A program made the translations under genes and the position numbers. Under the pieces are notes generated by a model that did not search any database, had not been told where the DNA came from, and worked only from the letters and a program-made list of their open reading frames with translations. Positions 24,201-35,729 of a DNA stretch of 64,000 nucleotides are shown piece after piece. The stretch spans positions 186,001 to 250,000 of the forward strand of contig VWZL01001366.1 in the NCBI GenBank assembly GCA_013396915.1, in the 5' to 3' direction. Source of the DNA: Stercorarius parasiticus (lineage: Eukaryota > Chordata > Aves > Charadriiformes > Stercorariidae). Each line of letters opens with the position of its first letter. Position 1 is the first letter of the stretch.

Positions 24201-27200
24201 AGAATGGAAGTGTTTTTTCATTGTGAAAGAAACAAAATGGTGATAAAAGCTCCAATAAAACTAATAATAGAATTTGAAGTCTCTGCTTCCAACAAAAACT
24301 GATGACCCAGACATCACTACTGTCTCTTGCCTATATGCTGGCCGGGCACATTGTTTTACTTCTTCGGCACTCTCAAGCCCGGAAAGACCGTGGCTACTCC
24401 CGGGGATGGAACTGGGCAGAGGCATCAGTCAGAGGAAAGGGAAATGGGTGCTTGCCAACAGCAATATCTTGCATGCTGAGTTCAGGTCAGCATCAGCACT
24501 CCAGAGGCAGTAAGGCTGAGTGATGCTCACCTTTGCAGTCGCCTTTCTAGTTGTCACAAACATCTTTGCGTCTCCTGAATGCTTGTTTTGGATTTGGACA
24601 AATGTCACCGTGGAAGTCTTCTGGGGTGGATACAGCAGCTTGAACAATGAATTTTCCCAGGTGCTGTAGCAGAGCTTTGACAGTCACGCTTGGCCAGGGT
24701 GGCACTTCATCTGAGCAAGGAGATTCTTTTTAATCTTTAAAATGTGCACTTTATTTTTAAAAGCGTGATGGGAGAACTCACTTATTTATTAAACAGTGAA
24801 TTATAGGCTATATGGTTGCCACCTTAATCACTCATATCTAATCATTCTTACTAGCTCCATGGGTGTGACCTTTTCTAAAATAATTTCCATGCAGTAATAG
24901 CAATAAGATACTTTAGGCAGTGCATTTCTGGGAATCATTGCACTTCTCAGGTGACTGAAGTCACTCATTCTTCGTCCTCATGCTTCACAACGCATCTGAG
25001 GCATGAAATTATTCCCTTCCAGTGTGATGCCTTCTCCTACTCTTATTGCTTAAATGATTTTTAAGGATTAGTGTGTTAAAAGCATTGTGAGAAATTCAGG
25101 GGGGGAAAAAAGAGAAGATAATATTTTGCATTAAAGTTATCAACCTGATCCACATTTCAGTAATTTTATTCCAATTGTGAGAGCCTGGATCTAATAGGCA
25201 TCCATGGTATGTGCTAGCAAAAATACAGAGGGTACAGTATCTTTCTTGACAGTGTGCTGTAAACAAAAATTGTGTCATATATAGTAGAAACTACCAAAAT
25301 TGATGAGTTTTTTATTTACCAGAATAAGTAGTAATGCATTTCTCTGTCCGTTGGTGGGTATTGCCAGCTGTCTCCTGTATGCAGGTACCATTCTTTGTTC
25401 CCAGAATTTTATGCATTCATATATGATTTCTCTCTAAATCGTTACACCATATCTTGATTGATTTGTAGACAGAATACAAATTCTCTTGAGACAAATGTAT
25501 CATTACCATTTTAAATTGTAATATTTTTTCAGAAGACGTTTTTTTGCCATTGACACTTGAGAACAAAAGGCTGGAGTTTTGACATTTGTTGCAATACTGA
25601 CAAGCTACAAGAGCCACCCTTGGGGTTTTTTTCCCAGATTAGCATCTAGTTGTAATATGAGGAAACTGCATTTGTTTCATGTTCTCTACAAAACAATGTG
25701 TACACAATCACAGAAACATAACTTCTTTGAATTTATTTTACTGTGAGCAAGGACTGTAAAAGGCCAGCGTGAATTTTTGCTGGAGGACTAGAGGAGTAAC
25801 CCTTCTTTTGGGGTCCAAAATCTCTCTAAAGCCAATGTCTGGAAAATGGTGTATTTTACTGAGTCATCACTTAGTGTAAGTCCTTACTTACAAAGCTCTG
25901 GTGAGCACTGCTCTCAAGATTAAAGTTATATACATATCTGCATGCTCTGATGAATAAAAATTTTAGCTGCTTCCATTTCTACCGCAGTGGCAAACTTCAT
26001 ATATTGCAAGAAAACGATAGAGCTATTAATAAAAATAAAAGATCTCTTTGATACCCAAGGTTGCATCACCGACCCAACTGTTTCTCGGTTTGAAATCATG
26101 TACATATGTAATCAAATATTTATCAGCATCAAATGCAGCAAAAATGATTTTACGCTCTCCTACAATCCATCATTCTCATACACATAGCAAATACCATGTG
26201 GTAGGTAATATACAATATAAGTTGTATATAGGTTCTGTTTAAAAAGTAATTTTTCCTAAAAAATATGTTATTCCTCTTCTCTCTCCTGCTGTATCCAGTC
26301 TCAAAACACTTTCATATACCAGGTAAAAATGGCAAAAATGAGGTGAGAAAACATGATTGCTTTTCTGTTTTACTAAGTAATTGCGTTCATTAAAATTAAG
26401 ATTTGTCTCCCCTCCTTATTTGATACGACATGTAAATCTTTATAACTTGTATTTTATCTGTCTTGTGTATGTAAGACATGATCACTGATCTGCTAATAAT
26501 ATTTTTCCTCACAAGAGAGATGAAAAATATAATCCTCAGCATCAGCAAACTGGCCTTTTGCTTCTCACAGATGAGAGAGAGCATCCCAGAAAAGGCAAGC
26601 TAACACAGGTTATATGTAAAGTGAGTTTTATACATATGCTGTGTCTTATGCAGATAACACGATAACAATTTCTTGCAGAGTAACGTCTTTAATCAAGGGA
26701 AAGACGAATTGTCAAAGTTCTTTTAAGTTCGGTCTCCCAAGTTAACGCGTCAGATTCCTTTTTGGGAGTCTCACTGAAAATTTCGTGATGGTTTGTTTGA
26801 AACAACTGCTGGTGTCAGTTCTGCTCCCAGTGGGCAAATACATTGACTTTTACCAATACTGAAGGGACTGGGAAATAAATAGCATACAGGGAGTAGGTTC
26901 TCAAGAAGCAAGGAAGAGATAAGGCTCATCCAGAAAGGGCCAGAGTGGTATTTGCAACATCGTTTTGCTCTTTTCCGACTAATTTTCGAACAAATACATA
27001 AGTCATAACTGTAGGCGTATGAGGTAGCCCGTTTGTGAATAGCAGACTCCCTGAATTTCAGGCAGGTCTTACGGTTGTGTCTTTTCAGAAATTTTCATCT
27101 TTTCTAACTCACTGGTTTTGAAAAGTAATCCATCCCGCTTATGGTTCAGAAAGGGAATGGAGTCGTTACCAGAAAATACTCTTCGTCTGATGTGCTCAGC

Positions 27201-30200
27201 CTGAATATCGGGAATAGATAGTAATGAGAAACTTCACAAGCTCTCTGGTCCCATCCTGCTGACCTTAATGGTTTAGATGGCTTGTAAAGGACTTTCATCT
27301 TCTAGGTCCAAGCTGAATGGCAATTCTAAACATCTAAACACTATGAATCCAAATTCTGTGCCTCTTCCTGCTCTGAAGGTCCATAGGATTCAATATGCTG
27401 AGGGTTGCAGTGTTATGAAATGAATGCAATCACATATAGCGAAGTGGTTAGCTTCTGTACTCACCTGGGAGAGGTTTGGGAGAGATGCACATGTGTTTCA
27501 TATCTGCTGGTTTCTGGAATTTTGATGCAGTGGTCTTTGGCTTGTTCTTTGCCCATTCATATTGTACCTATTTAAGCTCCAGATGTGAACAAGAAAAATT
27601 AATTTCTTCCTATCCCATCTTTTAATACTGTCAGATGAGTACGAATCTCAGCTCTCTGGAATATATTACATCAATTTTTTATTTTGTTTAATGATCATTA
27701 ATACTTCTATAGCTCTGAATATATGCATAGTTTTATTTTAGGCTTTTCACAGTATATTGCATCTCCTGGGACATGAATTTTCTGCATGTCATTTTATAAT
27801 CAATAGCTGTTGTTATTTACATTTTCTTCCTGGCCATTTTTGTATAATATGCTATCCTTTTTATTATTCCTAGCTAGAAAATGCCAGCGTAATTTTATTT
27901 GGAACAGCTGACATTTTGATAGAAAAAAAATACTTAGTTAAGTATTTTTAAAGTATTCTTGGTTTGTTTTTCTTTTCTTCGTAATGCCAGGTATCACCTT
28001 TGATTAATAACAATCATATATAGGCTTTGTTCCTCTTATCTGGGTGTCAGCAGTAATTGGAATCCATATCCATATCCTACCTTGCAATCATGCTGCAAAA
28101 GGCCAATAAATTCCTGCTGAGTGTGTTACTTGTTAAATTTAGTGCATTACATTCAGGGTAATGAATAAAAGCAGTGGGCCGTTACTGTCTGGTTGGCAGA
28201 GGAGGAGTAAGAACAGCCAGACTCCCCTGAGGCCCCGAGCAGGCTTAAAACTGTGACAGGCAGAATCAAGGGACTCCCTAAGCATCACAGTTCAGTTTGT
28301 CTCCCTTAATTTCCTCTTCTACAAAGATTTTAGAGGAAATGGAGGGAGGTGAGGTAATCTTCTACAGACATACAAAATACACTGGGCTTGTATACCAGTA
28401 CTCCCTAGTGCGGATTCTCTTCTAGGCAAGTGTGTTTAAAAGTAATATATCTGTGTTAAGCATTCAGCTGATGACAGGTTTGAGTTTGCTTTAAGAGATG
28501 CATGTATCATATATATATATAGTGTAATGTAGTTTTTACGTGTATATATATGTATTTATAAAAACTATACACATAAAAGTATGATTATGACCAACCTGTG
28601 TTAACCCTCTGTTGGATTGCTGACTGATAGAAATAAAATCTCAGCCTTCTGTCTTGGGTGTTTGAGTGTTCATTTGGCTGACACAGAAATAGCTGTGGGT
28701 CCCTAACTGTGGTGAGAAACAAACTGTACTTCAGTTCTGAATGTGGACCTGCTAAATTCTCAAATTTCAGTTCCTCCTGGTATGCAAATTTACAGTGCTA
28801 AAATTATGAAAAATGAGTTAATGTTATGGAATAACTGAATTATAATTAGTTGGAGACAGAATAGAGTTTCAGTGAAAGAATACACAAACCTATTTTGATG
28901 AGACTGGTAAGGAATTTCTTACTCTTCCTGCAACCTCCTTTGGATTTTTCTGTGTCTCTGGACAGAGAGAGCATGTGAGCTCCCTTATCTTGAAAGAGAG
29001 ACTGGTTTGGGACCTTTCCATGCCTGTGCAGGCACCAAAGTTAGGAGTGAAGAGAGCCTTACGTGCCCCACACTTACCTGTGCCAGAAGAAAGTGACATG
29101 TCCAGGGGACCCATCAGCCCACCTGCAGTTGGAAAGATGCTTTGGAGGCTTTCCCTCTCATCCCTACACCAGTTCCTTTGGGAGACCTCAAAAGGGTGTC
29201 TAGGATGATCACGTTCAGCCTCGGTATTTTCTGGGCCTATGAAACTATGATTTTTGGCAGGATTTGGGCTTTTTCTGAAGCTGCACTCCTTTCTGGGACA
29301 CCTGTCAGGGCCAAAAATCTCAGCAAATCTCCTGAACTGGAAATACTGAGTAGCAAATTAATTATGCAAACATGTATCATGTAGATCCCAAGTAACTACA
29401 TGTTTTATTTTCAAGTGAACTAAAATCCAAAAAACCAACAAAATTATGGGGGAGATCTTATGTCTGCTGCAGTCAGAGGCAGAGATTTTATTTTCCTGAA
29501 ATCCAGAGATTTCAGGATATTATCAGTGTGGCGTTGCCTTATGGAGTCCTTCTGAAGTAATACATATTTTTTTTTGACAGTAAAGAAAAAGTCTCCCTCT
29601 TATCCTTCAAAAGCAGGGGCAGATTTTCAAATTTACAGAGGAAGCATAGGCTCTTTGGATTAAATACACCACAGGCTTCAGGTTATCTAGTTCTTCTAAC
29701 TGTTCCTGGAAACATCTAGAGTTAAAATTCAGACCTTCAAATTGTCCATTAAATTGATGAGTCTAGCCTCAAAGTACTTGAAGTTTACATGCACTTGCAT
29801 TTACATCAGTAAAGCTATTTATATGACTACAGCTCTGCTTCTGAACATGTTTTGACTGTGTTGAACAAGTCAATTTTGGAAACTACAAAATGGGTGTTCT
29901 TGTATCTGTATCCCTTGCAAACCCTGTTTTGATATGCACAGCACACCTAAGTAAGGAGACTTCTGCAAAACAAAGGCAGAAGGTTGGGTGGTGGGGAAAC
30001 ATCAGGCTCATTGTGTCCACGGATAATGCTCTGACGGTCCTCCACAAATGCTCTGGAAGAGCGTGGGGTTTCAGGCAACATGGCAGGAAACTCCCAGCAA
30101 AACTGCAGCCAGTGGAGATGCATGGGCAAACGGCACCTGCTTCAGTTTCACCTCTTATTGGAGTTTAATTTTTGTAGTTTTAGTAATATTGTAGTTTATT

Positions 30201-30900
30201 TGCTGAAATGATTTGTTTCACAGTGAGAAAAATTTTAATAAGAAGAAAACCTGATGGAAGAAGATAAACTATGCAGGCCTTCAGCCTCCATATCTTCGTG
30301 TAAGATGTATTAGAGTGTTTCTTTCTTTAAGGTTTTGAAGAGTCTAGATTTCAAGTCAGATTTATTTGTTTTATAAAACAACAGATATGGGATAGTTGTA
30401 CCCTGGGATTGGACTGTATATTCAATACAAGAAGTATCTGTGTTTGACAGTTCTAAACAAGGAAAGGCCTCGGTCACCAGAGGGAAGAACAAGATCCTCA
30501 TAGTACAAGGTACTACATCAGCCCAGGTTGATAGAGTTTAACATTAACCTTTCCCAATATGAAAAGCAGTATTTTGTTTTAGAAAACGGTAGTGTTTTGG
30601 TATGGGTGATCTCATACAAAATGAAATATTTGGTGTGATCTGATGTTTTGAATTAGAACGTGCCTCGTACTGCTGCTAGGAAAAACTCTTTCCTGAAAAT
30701 GCCCTGTTTATTATCCTAACCTTACAACATATCCTGGTTCTGTCTGGCAATCACATTAAAACTTCAAATGGCAAATCAACTTTTTAAAACACAAACACAC
30801 GTGCGCGTGCGTATGGAGCATCCAAATAGAGAGAGGTTTTAAGATCAGTTCTTTAGGAGGATAGTTCTGGCTTCTGACGTGGTGTTGTGGGAAGTCTCCT
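21240..30900. other. Noncoding stretch
   Basis: No coding gene is recognised in about 9.7 kb. The DNA is mostly AT-rich. Simple tracts are a G-rich run near 22431-22439 and a G-rich/A-rich stretch near 22730-22770, plus A/C-rich simple DNA near 23190-23245. The inverted repeat at 28534-28578 is listed separately. Open frames here are short, scattered over both strands and without domains. Confidence 0.55.
28534..28578. repeat. Imperfect inverted repeat, 13-bp arms
   Basis: TTTTACGTGTATA at 28534-28546 and TATACACATAAAA at 28566-28578 are reverse complements apart from one position, with a 19-base AT-rich spacer. A (TA)n-like tract precedes it at 28508-28520. It may be a cruciform-prone simple-repeat derivative. 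No transposon ends were recognised. Confidence 0.5.
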
Positions 30901-30949
30901 AAGTAGTTTACATTTCATTAGGGAATTCAAACAGATCCTTGATTCTCTC

Positions 30950-32660
30950 CTTGTTGAACTGGAAAATACTGCAGACGAGTCCAGGTCCTCCAAAGAAATC
31001 CTTCTGAATCCTCACAGAAAGTAGGCTAGGAATATCTGCTAAATTCTGAATATCTGCACATGTCTGAGAGCTCCAGTCTCTGATCTCAGGTCAGGCAGTG
31101 GTTTTGCTCTGTGCCAAGCATTGACATTTGTTGTTGATGGATTTTTATTTCACCTTCTCATGTTCAACATTCCTTTGAGCTGGAACATGCAGTTTAAGGT
31201 TGTCTGGGTGCCATGGATAGAATCATCTTTAATCTTCTTACCATCAGAAATTCTGCAGGAGCAGATCCAGGTGCAATGCATGTTGACTGGCTAGAACTGT
31301 TTTGTATCAACTCATTAATTTTTCAGAAGGTTTGTGGGTTTTGTTTTTCTTTTAATCTGTGCTGTTTCGTGCAACTCCACCTTTTTTCCATGGCTCTGGG
31401 GGCAAAATAAAACATGGCAACAATGTTGAATGTAAAAGCTCTATGTAAATACATTGATTGTTTTAAACACCCATTATCTGACATGAGGACTTCATGTTTC
31501 TCAAGTATCTACTTTACTTTCTGGACAATGTGTGCTAGTGAGGTCTATATAAGTAAAGCCAAACCAATGTATCTGGAGAAGTAATCAGCCCCAGTACTGT
31601 ATTTGTGTCCTTTCCAAAAAAACCAAGTCTGTTGCTTCTACTGCCAAGATCTGGCAGGTAGCTTTGAGGAGATTAATGGGCCTGGTGATTGTTGTTATTG
31701 GTGCCTTTTTTCCCCTTCCTACGCCTAAACTATTACATTCCGAATGCTTATTTACTGAATAGCCTGGATGTACTGAAAAAAAAGCAGACTAGCATATGGG
31801 ATGTTGTGATCTGACCATGTATTTGTTTATAACTTATGTTCTTCAAGGTACTGGGGCAAGACAGGCCAACTCGAGGGATGAAAATCAGCTGTCCTTTCAG
31901 AGGCAGTCTATCAGTCATATGAAGGTTATTTTTGACCTGCCAATATGGTAATGTACTTGCTGGAAGTTGACTCACTTGCTGCTGATGAAGGTGGAGTTGA
32001 AGTTACTGGCAAGTCTCATGTGTTAGTTCTTCATCTCTAACTTGCTTTGATCAACTAACATTGCTGCCAGGATGAGGTCAGATTGTTCTTATCATCAGCT
32101 TTTCTTCTTAATTTGGTGGTTGGTTACCAACTCTGTTCTAAATACTCTGGAGTATTTTCTCCTATGAAAACTTTTGTGCGATAGGGTCATAGTGTGGGAA
32201 AAAATAGATGAAGTCATATTATTTGGATCCTAGTTGAAAAAATACCGAATGACCCGTGTTCTGTTTCTTGTTAAAAACTAAGATGAACAAATATGCACTG
32301 AACCAGTAAATAGGTCTGTGCAAGTTCATCTTCTATTTCAGTACAATTTTTTGCATGGCTTCTTGGTGTGGTGGAAAAAGACTTTGGTATTCTGGAAGCT
32401 TTTGTGTAAGCATATTTCCCAGGCCACATGAAGATGTGTCTGTGGCTACTGGTTGAATAGTTTAAAGAGTAGTGTACTAAAACAGGTGGAGATATACTCT
32501 GTGTTTTTTTAAATGAATGCATTTTTCTGGGCACTTTTCTTTTCCACCAAGCTTTACATATTCAAATCATTGAAGGAAAGTCTTCAAAACTTCAGTTAAT
32601 AGCTCCCAAAGCATGGTATCTTACCATTTGAAGAAGGATCTTCTTCAAACATTTGTCTTG
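30950..32660 (-). pseudogene. Decayed Ty3/Gypsy-type retrotransposon pol (RNase H + integrase)
   Basis: Read on the minus strand, pieces of a retroelement pol appear in the right order. At about 32550-32290 is the end of the RT connection and RNase H (a PPVLVHYS-like entry, then ELAQ-type residues). At about 31975-31790 is the integrase N-terminal zinc-binding part (LKGQLIFIPRV, then an IH...H pattern). At about 31640-31375 is the catalytic core: ATDL, then ADYFSRYIGLALL at 31589-31551, HEVLMSDNG at 31496-31470 and PQSHG...VE near 31391-31375. At about 31276-31201 is the APAEFLMVRRLK end of the core, and at about 31120-31075 the HRAKPLPDLR linker. All three acidic catalytic positions are still visible, the last two about 34 codons apart. 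Frameshifts and stops lie between the pieces, so the element is dead. LTRs, gag and the RT palm were not found. The layout fits Ty3/Gypsy, but a dead copy of a Gypsy-derived integrase gene is possible. Confidence 0.8.
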
Positions 32661-32754
32661 AAATCCACACAAAGCTAGTAATGTCTGTTGTTTCATTATT
32701 ATTACTTCTGAATCTGGTAGAATTCTCTATTTTTTTGTTATTTACTCTATATCA

Positions 32755-32835
32755 GGGCCATGAGTAGGCCTTAAGGGCCCTGAGCAGGCCCACCTGGGGC
32801 CCTCATCTGCACCCTCATCTGTGAACCCACATATA
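32755..32835. repeat. GC-rich block with GGGCCC palindromes
   Basis: A short GC-rich block holds two GGGCCC-type palindromes and repeated GGCCC/CCTCATCTG words (CCCTCATCTG occurs twice, near 32801 and 32812), in otherwise AT-rich DNA just upstream, in transcription sense, of the Gypsy-like fossil. A CATATAAG TATA-like word follows at about 32830-32837. It might be part of a decayed LTR or a separate insertion. I cannot decide. Confidence 0.3.
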
Positions 32836-32839
32836 AGAG

Positions 32840-35472
32840 TTCATGCCCTTACTATGGGTGACTCTCTTGCAGTCTGGAGAACTTACTTTTGATGCTAAGT
32901 TTTGGCCTGTCAAAAGGATTCTAAGGGAAGCGTTACCCTCCACAGAGGGTGGTGGGTACAACTGTTTGAGGGGGGGTCTTTAGCAAGGGGAGTTTGACAC
33001 TGTGTTCAGAGGTCTTGTTTGCAGAATATTTTAATGTCTAAGAACTTATCTGTGGAAAAGTGTTGTTTTCTCTGTAGGTGCTTTTGTTAAGATCTGTAGA
33101 AGTGCTCTGTGTTCCATTGTTCTTGTATACTAATCTTTGAATCTTCTTTTATGGACAAAAAAGGAAGGAAAATGTCCTCTTATTTTATTTAGTATTTCTT
33201 CCCTTTTCTTTTAGTGGAAGTTCAGGACAATATATGGAATTGGTAGTGGCATGCTCTACTTTAAATAGCTTGCTTTTTTGTTGCAAACTTATTTTTTCCA
33301 TTAAATATAGACTTTGAGGTATTTTAGAAAAATAGGAAAATAATAATTCATTTTGTTTATGAGAATATCTGATAGAAGTCTGAAAATGCAAAACAGAAGG
33401 GATCAAACAGGGAATGCAACTGAAAAAGGGAGACCTTTTAATAACTCAAAGGATTGCTGTTATCTTAGAGCAAGTTAAATTGTCCCTTGAGAAACTTAAA
33501 TACAAGCTAGTGTCGTTAGGGACTTGTTGTCCCTTACTAAAGAGTCTAGTGAGTTTAGCAAATGAAAATAACATAGGCAAGGGTTAGGAAAGGACTCTCA
33601 ATAATGGATCATCTAGATTGTCACAGCCTGTGACATAAGAAAAGATGAAAACCCTCCCCATAAAGAAGCAATATTTGAAAGAACCAATGCCCCCTGACTG
33701 AGTAAACTGGGGAAGGAAAATGTCAAAGATGAGGCTTGTGAAAACCTTTATCTGAAAGAGGACCTAAATATACCTCTGAATATTAAATCAGCCTATGGTG
33801 TAGAGGCTGAGCTGGAGAGTCCTGATACGGGTTTTGCTGGACTGGAAAATTTGAGGTGTTGAATGGCTCCTGGCTGAGCAGAAAAGGCACAAATATGGTT
33901 TTTGGTTACCTGTAAAATCATCGTTGTTGATGCTACTAATGATTCCTATTCCAGCTGGTGAGGAAGGGAAAGAACACAGCACAGGAAAATAAGAGCTAGT
34001 CGTGGTTTTTATGCCTGTCTCAAGAGGAAGTAGGATGTTTTAGCAAGAAGGGGAAAAGAACTGAACTGGTCTTTCTGAAAAATATAAATATAGAATAATA
34101 AAAAAGAATGACTAAAAGCTATGGCAATTCTTTGTGTGAGAGACTCTTGTTAAAAGATGGACTCATCTAAGCCCAGGTCTCATAGTAGATTTACTTTCAA
34201 AGCAGTAAAGCGAGTCCAAAAATCAGGCACAACTATGACAAAGATTTTTCATTTCCCTTGGGTATGCCAGGCATCATCTCCATGTGTAGGTAAGTGGTAT
34301 TTTAATTAGTAGGCAGTGTGTGTCAGTAGTGTCTCTAAAAAAAATGCTGCAAGCAAATGCACATCAGTGTAAGCCTAGTTGGAATGTGTGCTTACAATTT
34401 ATTTATACTATCTATCATTGCGATGATGGTATGTGCATATATAATGGAAACTATAATTTATCCCTCAAAGATAACTGTATAGAGGGAGTTTGAAGGGTAA
34501 GAAGAAGGTTAATTAGAGAGAGAAAGAACAATACAGATATCAAGTTTTGATCTGTGAATCTAAAAGTTTGTTTATAATAGGAAATACCATGATAGAGTTG
34601 GCTAGACTTGGGACAGCTTTTTGGCCTAATTTTTTTTTTTTTTTTCTTCTGGCCAAAGAGCTTGCTCAAAGAGGGAAACAGAGTTGAACTGGAAATCAGT
34701 CTTGGAACAGGAAGCTTAGAGTTTTTGCAAGAGCTCTATAACGTTTCTTCATAACAGACAAGGAGATGAGTTGTTTGATTACTTGATTGTGAGAAGATTG
34801 TTAATACTTATTTTATTTGTATAAAAAATTTATTTTATTTACTTATATATAAGTATTTATTTATAATGGCTTTATATTTACTTCTTAAGCTATGACTGGC
34901 CTTGTGGAAATCTGAGTGAGGCTACCCACCAACTTGAAACGTGAAGATTATGTCTTGAGAAATATCAAACACTTATATCAAACACCTGGCAGAAGTAATC
35001 TGCCCAACATGACTTTATTATCCTGACACTTTAAATTATCATAACATATGCTCAGCTTTAGATCTGGGTAAATAATATTGCAGGTTCAAATGTCTTCCAG
35101 TATTTTTTCCTGATGAAAATATCTAAAGCTGAGAGATGCTACTGGTGAAGCCTAGATGATATCTCAAACTTATGTAGTAGTAGTTATTCACTACCACATC
35201 TCTCATTGTGGCATTGCAAGTGTAACCAAAAGCTCCACTCTTATGTGGCGTGGATGAGGGGATGTATTTCATTTCCAAGGTTATCATGCTGTAATCCAGA
35301 GACACAAATGATCTGCTGAGCAATTGCTGTACATACAGATAGAGCTGTCTGATGATGTAGTGAAGATTTACTCCTGTTGTCCAGATTCTGAAAGCATTAA
35401 AGAATAACTAAAAGTATATGGAATAAGTTCCTCAACGTCTTGTTGAGGTATATTCCTCCCCTCCACGCCCCC
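32840..35472. other. Noncoding stretch beside the Gypsy-like fossil
   Basis: I looked on the minus strand for the reverse transcriptase palm and gag of the neighbouring fossil and found no convincing motif. Minus-strand frames at 33185-33406, 33788-33982 and 35123-35323 match nothing I recognise. AT-rich simple sequence occurs near 34800-34880. Further remnants of the same element may lie here beyond recognition. Confidence 0.5.
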
Positions 35473-35729
35473 AGTACTTAAAGTGGGCTTATAAGAAAGA
35501 TGGGCAAAAACCTTTTAGCGGGGCCTATTGTGATAGGACAAGGGGTAATGATTTTAAACTAAAAGAGGGTAGATTCAGACTAAGTATAAGGAAGAAACTC
35601 TTTACTGTGAGGGTGGTTGGATTGGACTCTGAGCAACCCGATCTAGTTGAAGGTGTCCCTGCTCGTTGCTGGGGGGTTGGACTACATGATCTTTAAAGGT
35701 CCCTTCCAACCTAAACTATTCAATGATTT
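35473..35729 (+). repeat. CR1 LINE 3' end, avian type, internally deleted
   Basis: The sense strand shows the classical avian CR1 3' region: a GTGATAGGACAAGGGGTAAT block near 35530-35549, TAAGGAAGAAACTCTTTACT near 35587-35606, and the terminal GGTTGGACTACATGATCTTT followed by CCCTTCCAACC near 35675-35712. About 80 bases normally present between the GTGAGGGTGGT block and the GGATTGGACT block are missing, with GGTTGGA-like microhomology at the join. CR1 elements are 5'-truncated non-LTR retrotransposons. This is the youngest-looking repeat in the window and the main reason to call the host a bird. Confidence 0.92.

Noticed and set aside
33185..35323. Minus-strand frames as possible RT or gag of the Gypsy-like fossil
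   Set aside because: No YxDD-like motif, zinc knuckle or other recognisable retroelement segment could be read in any frame by eye.
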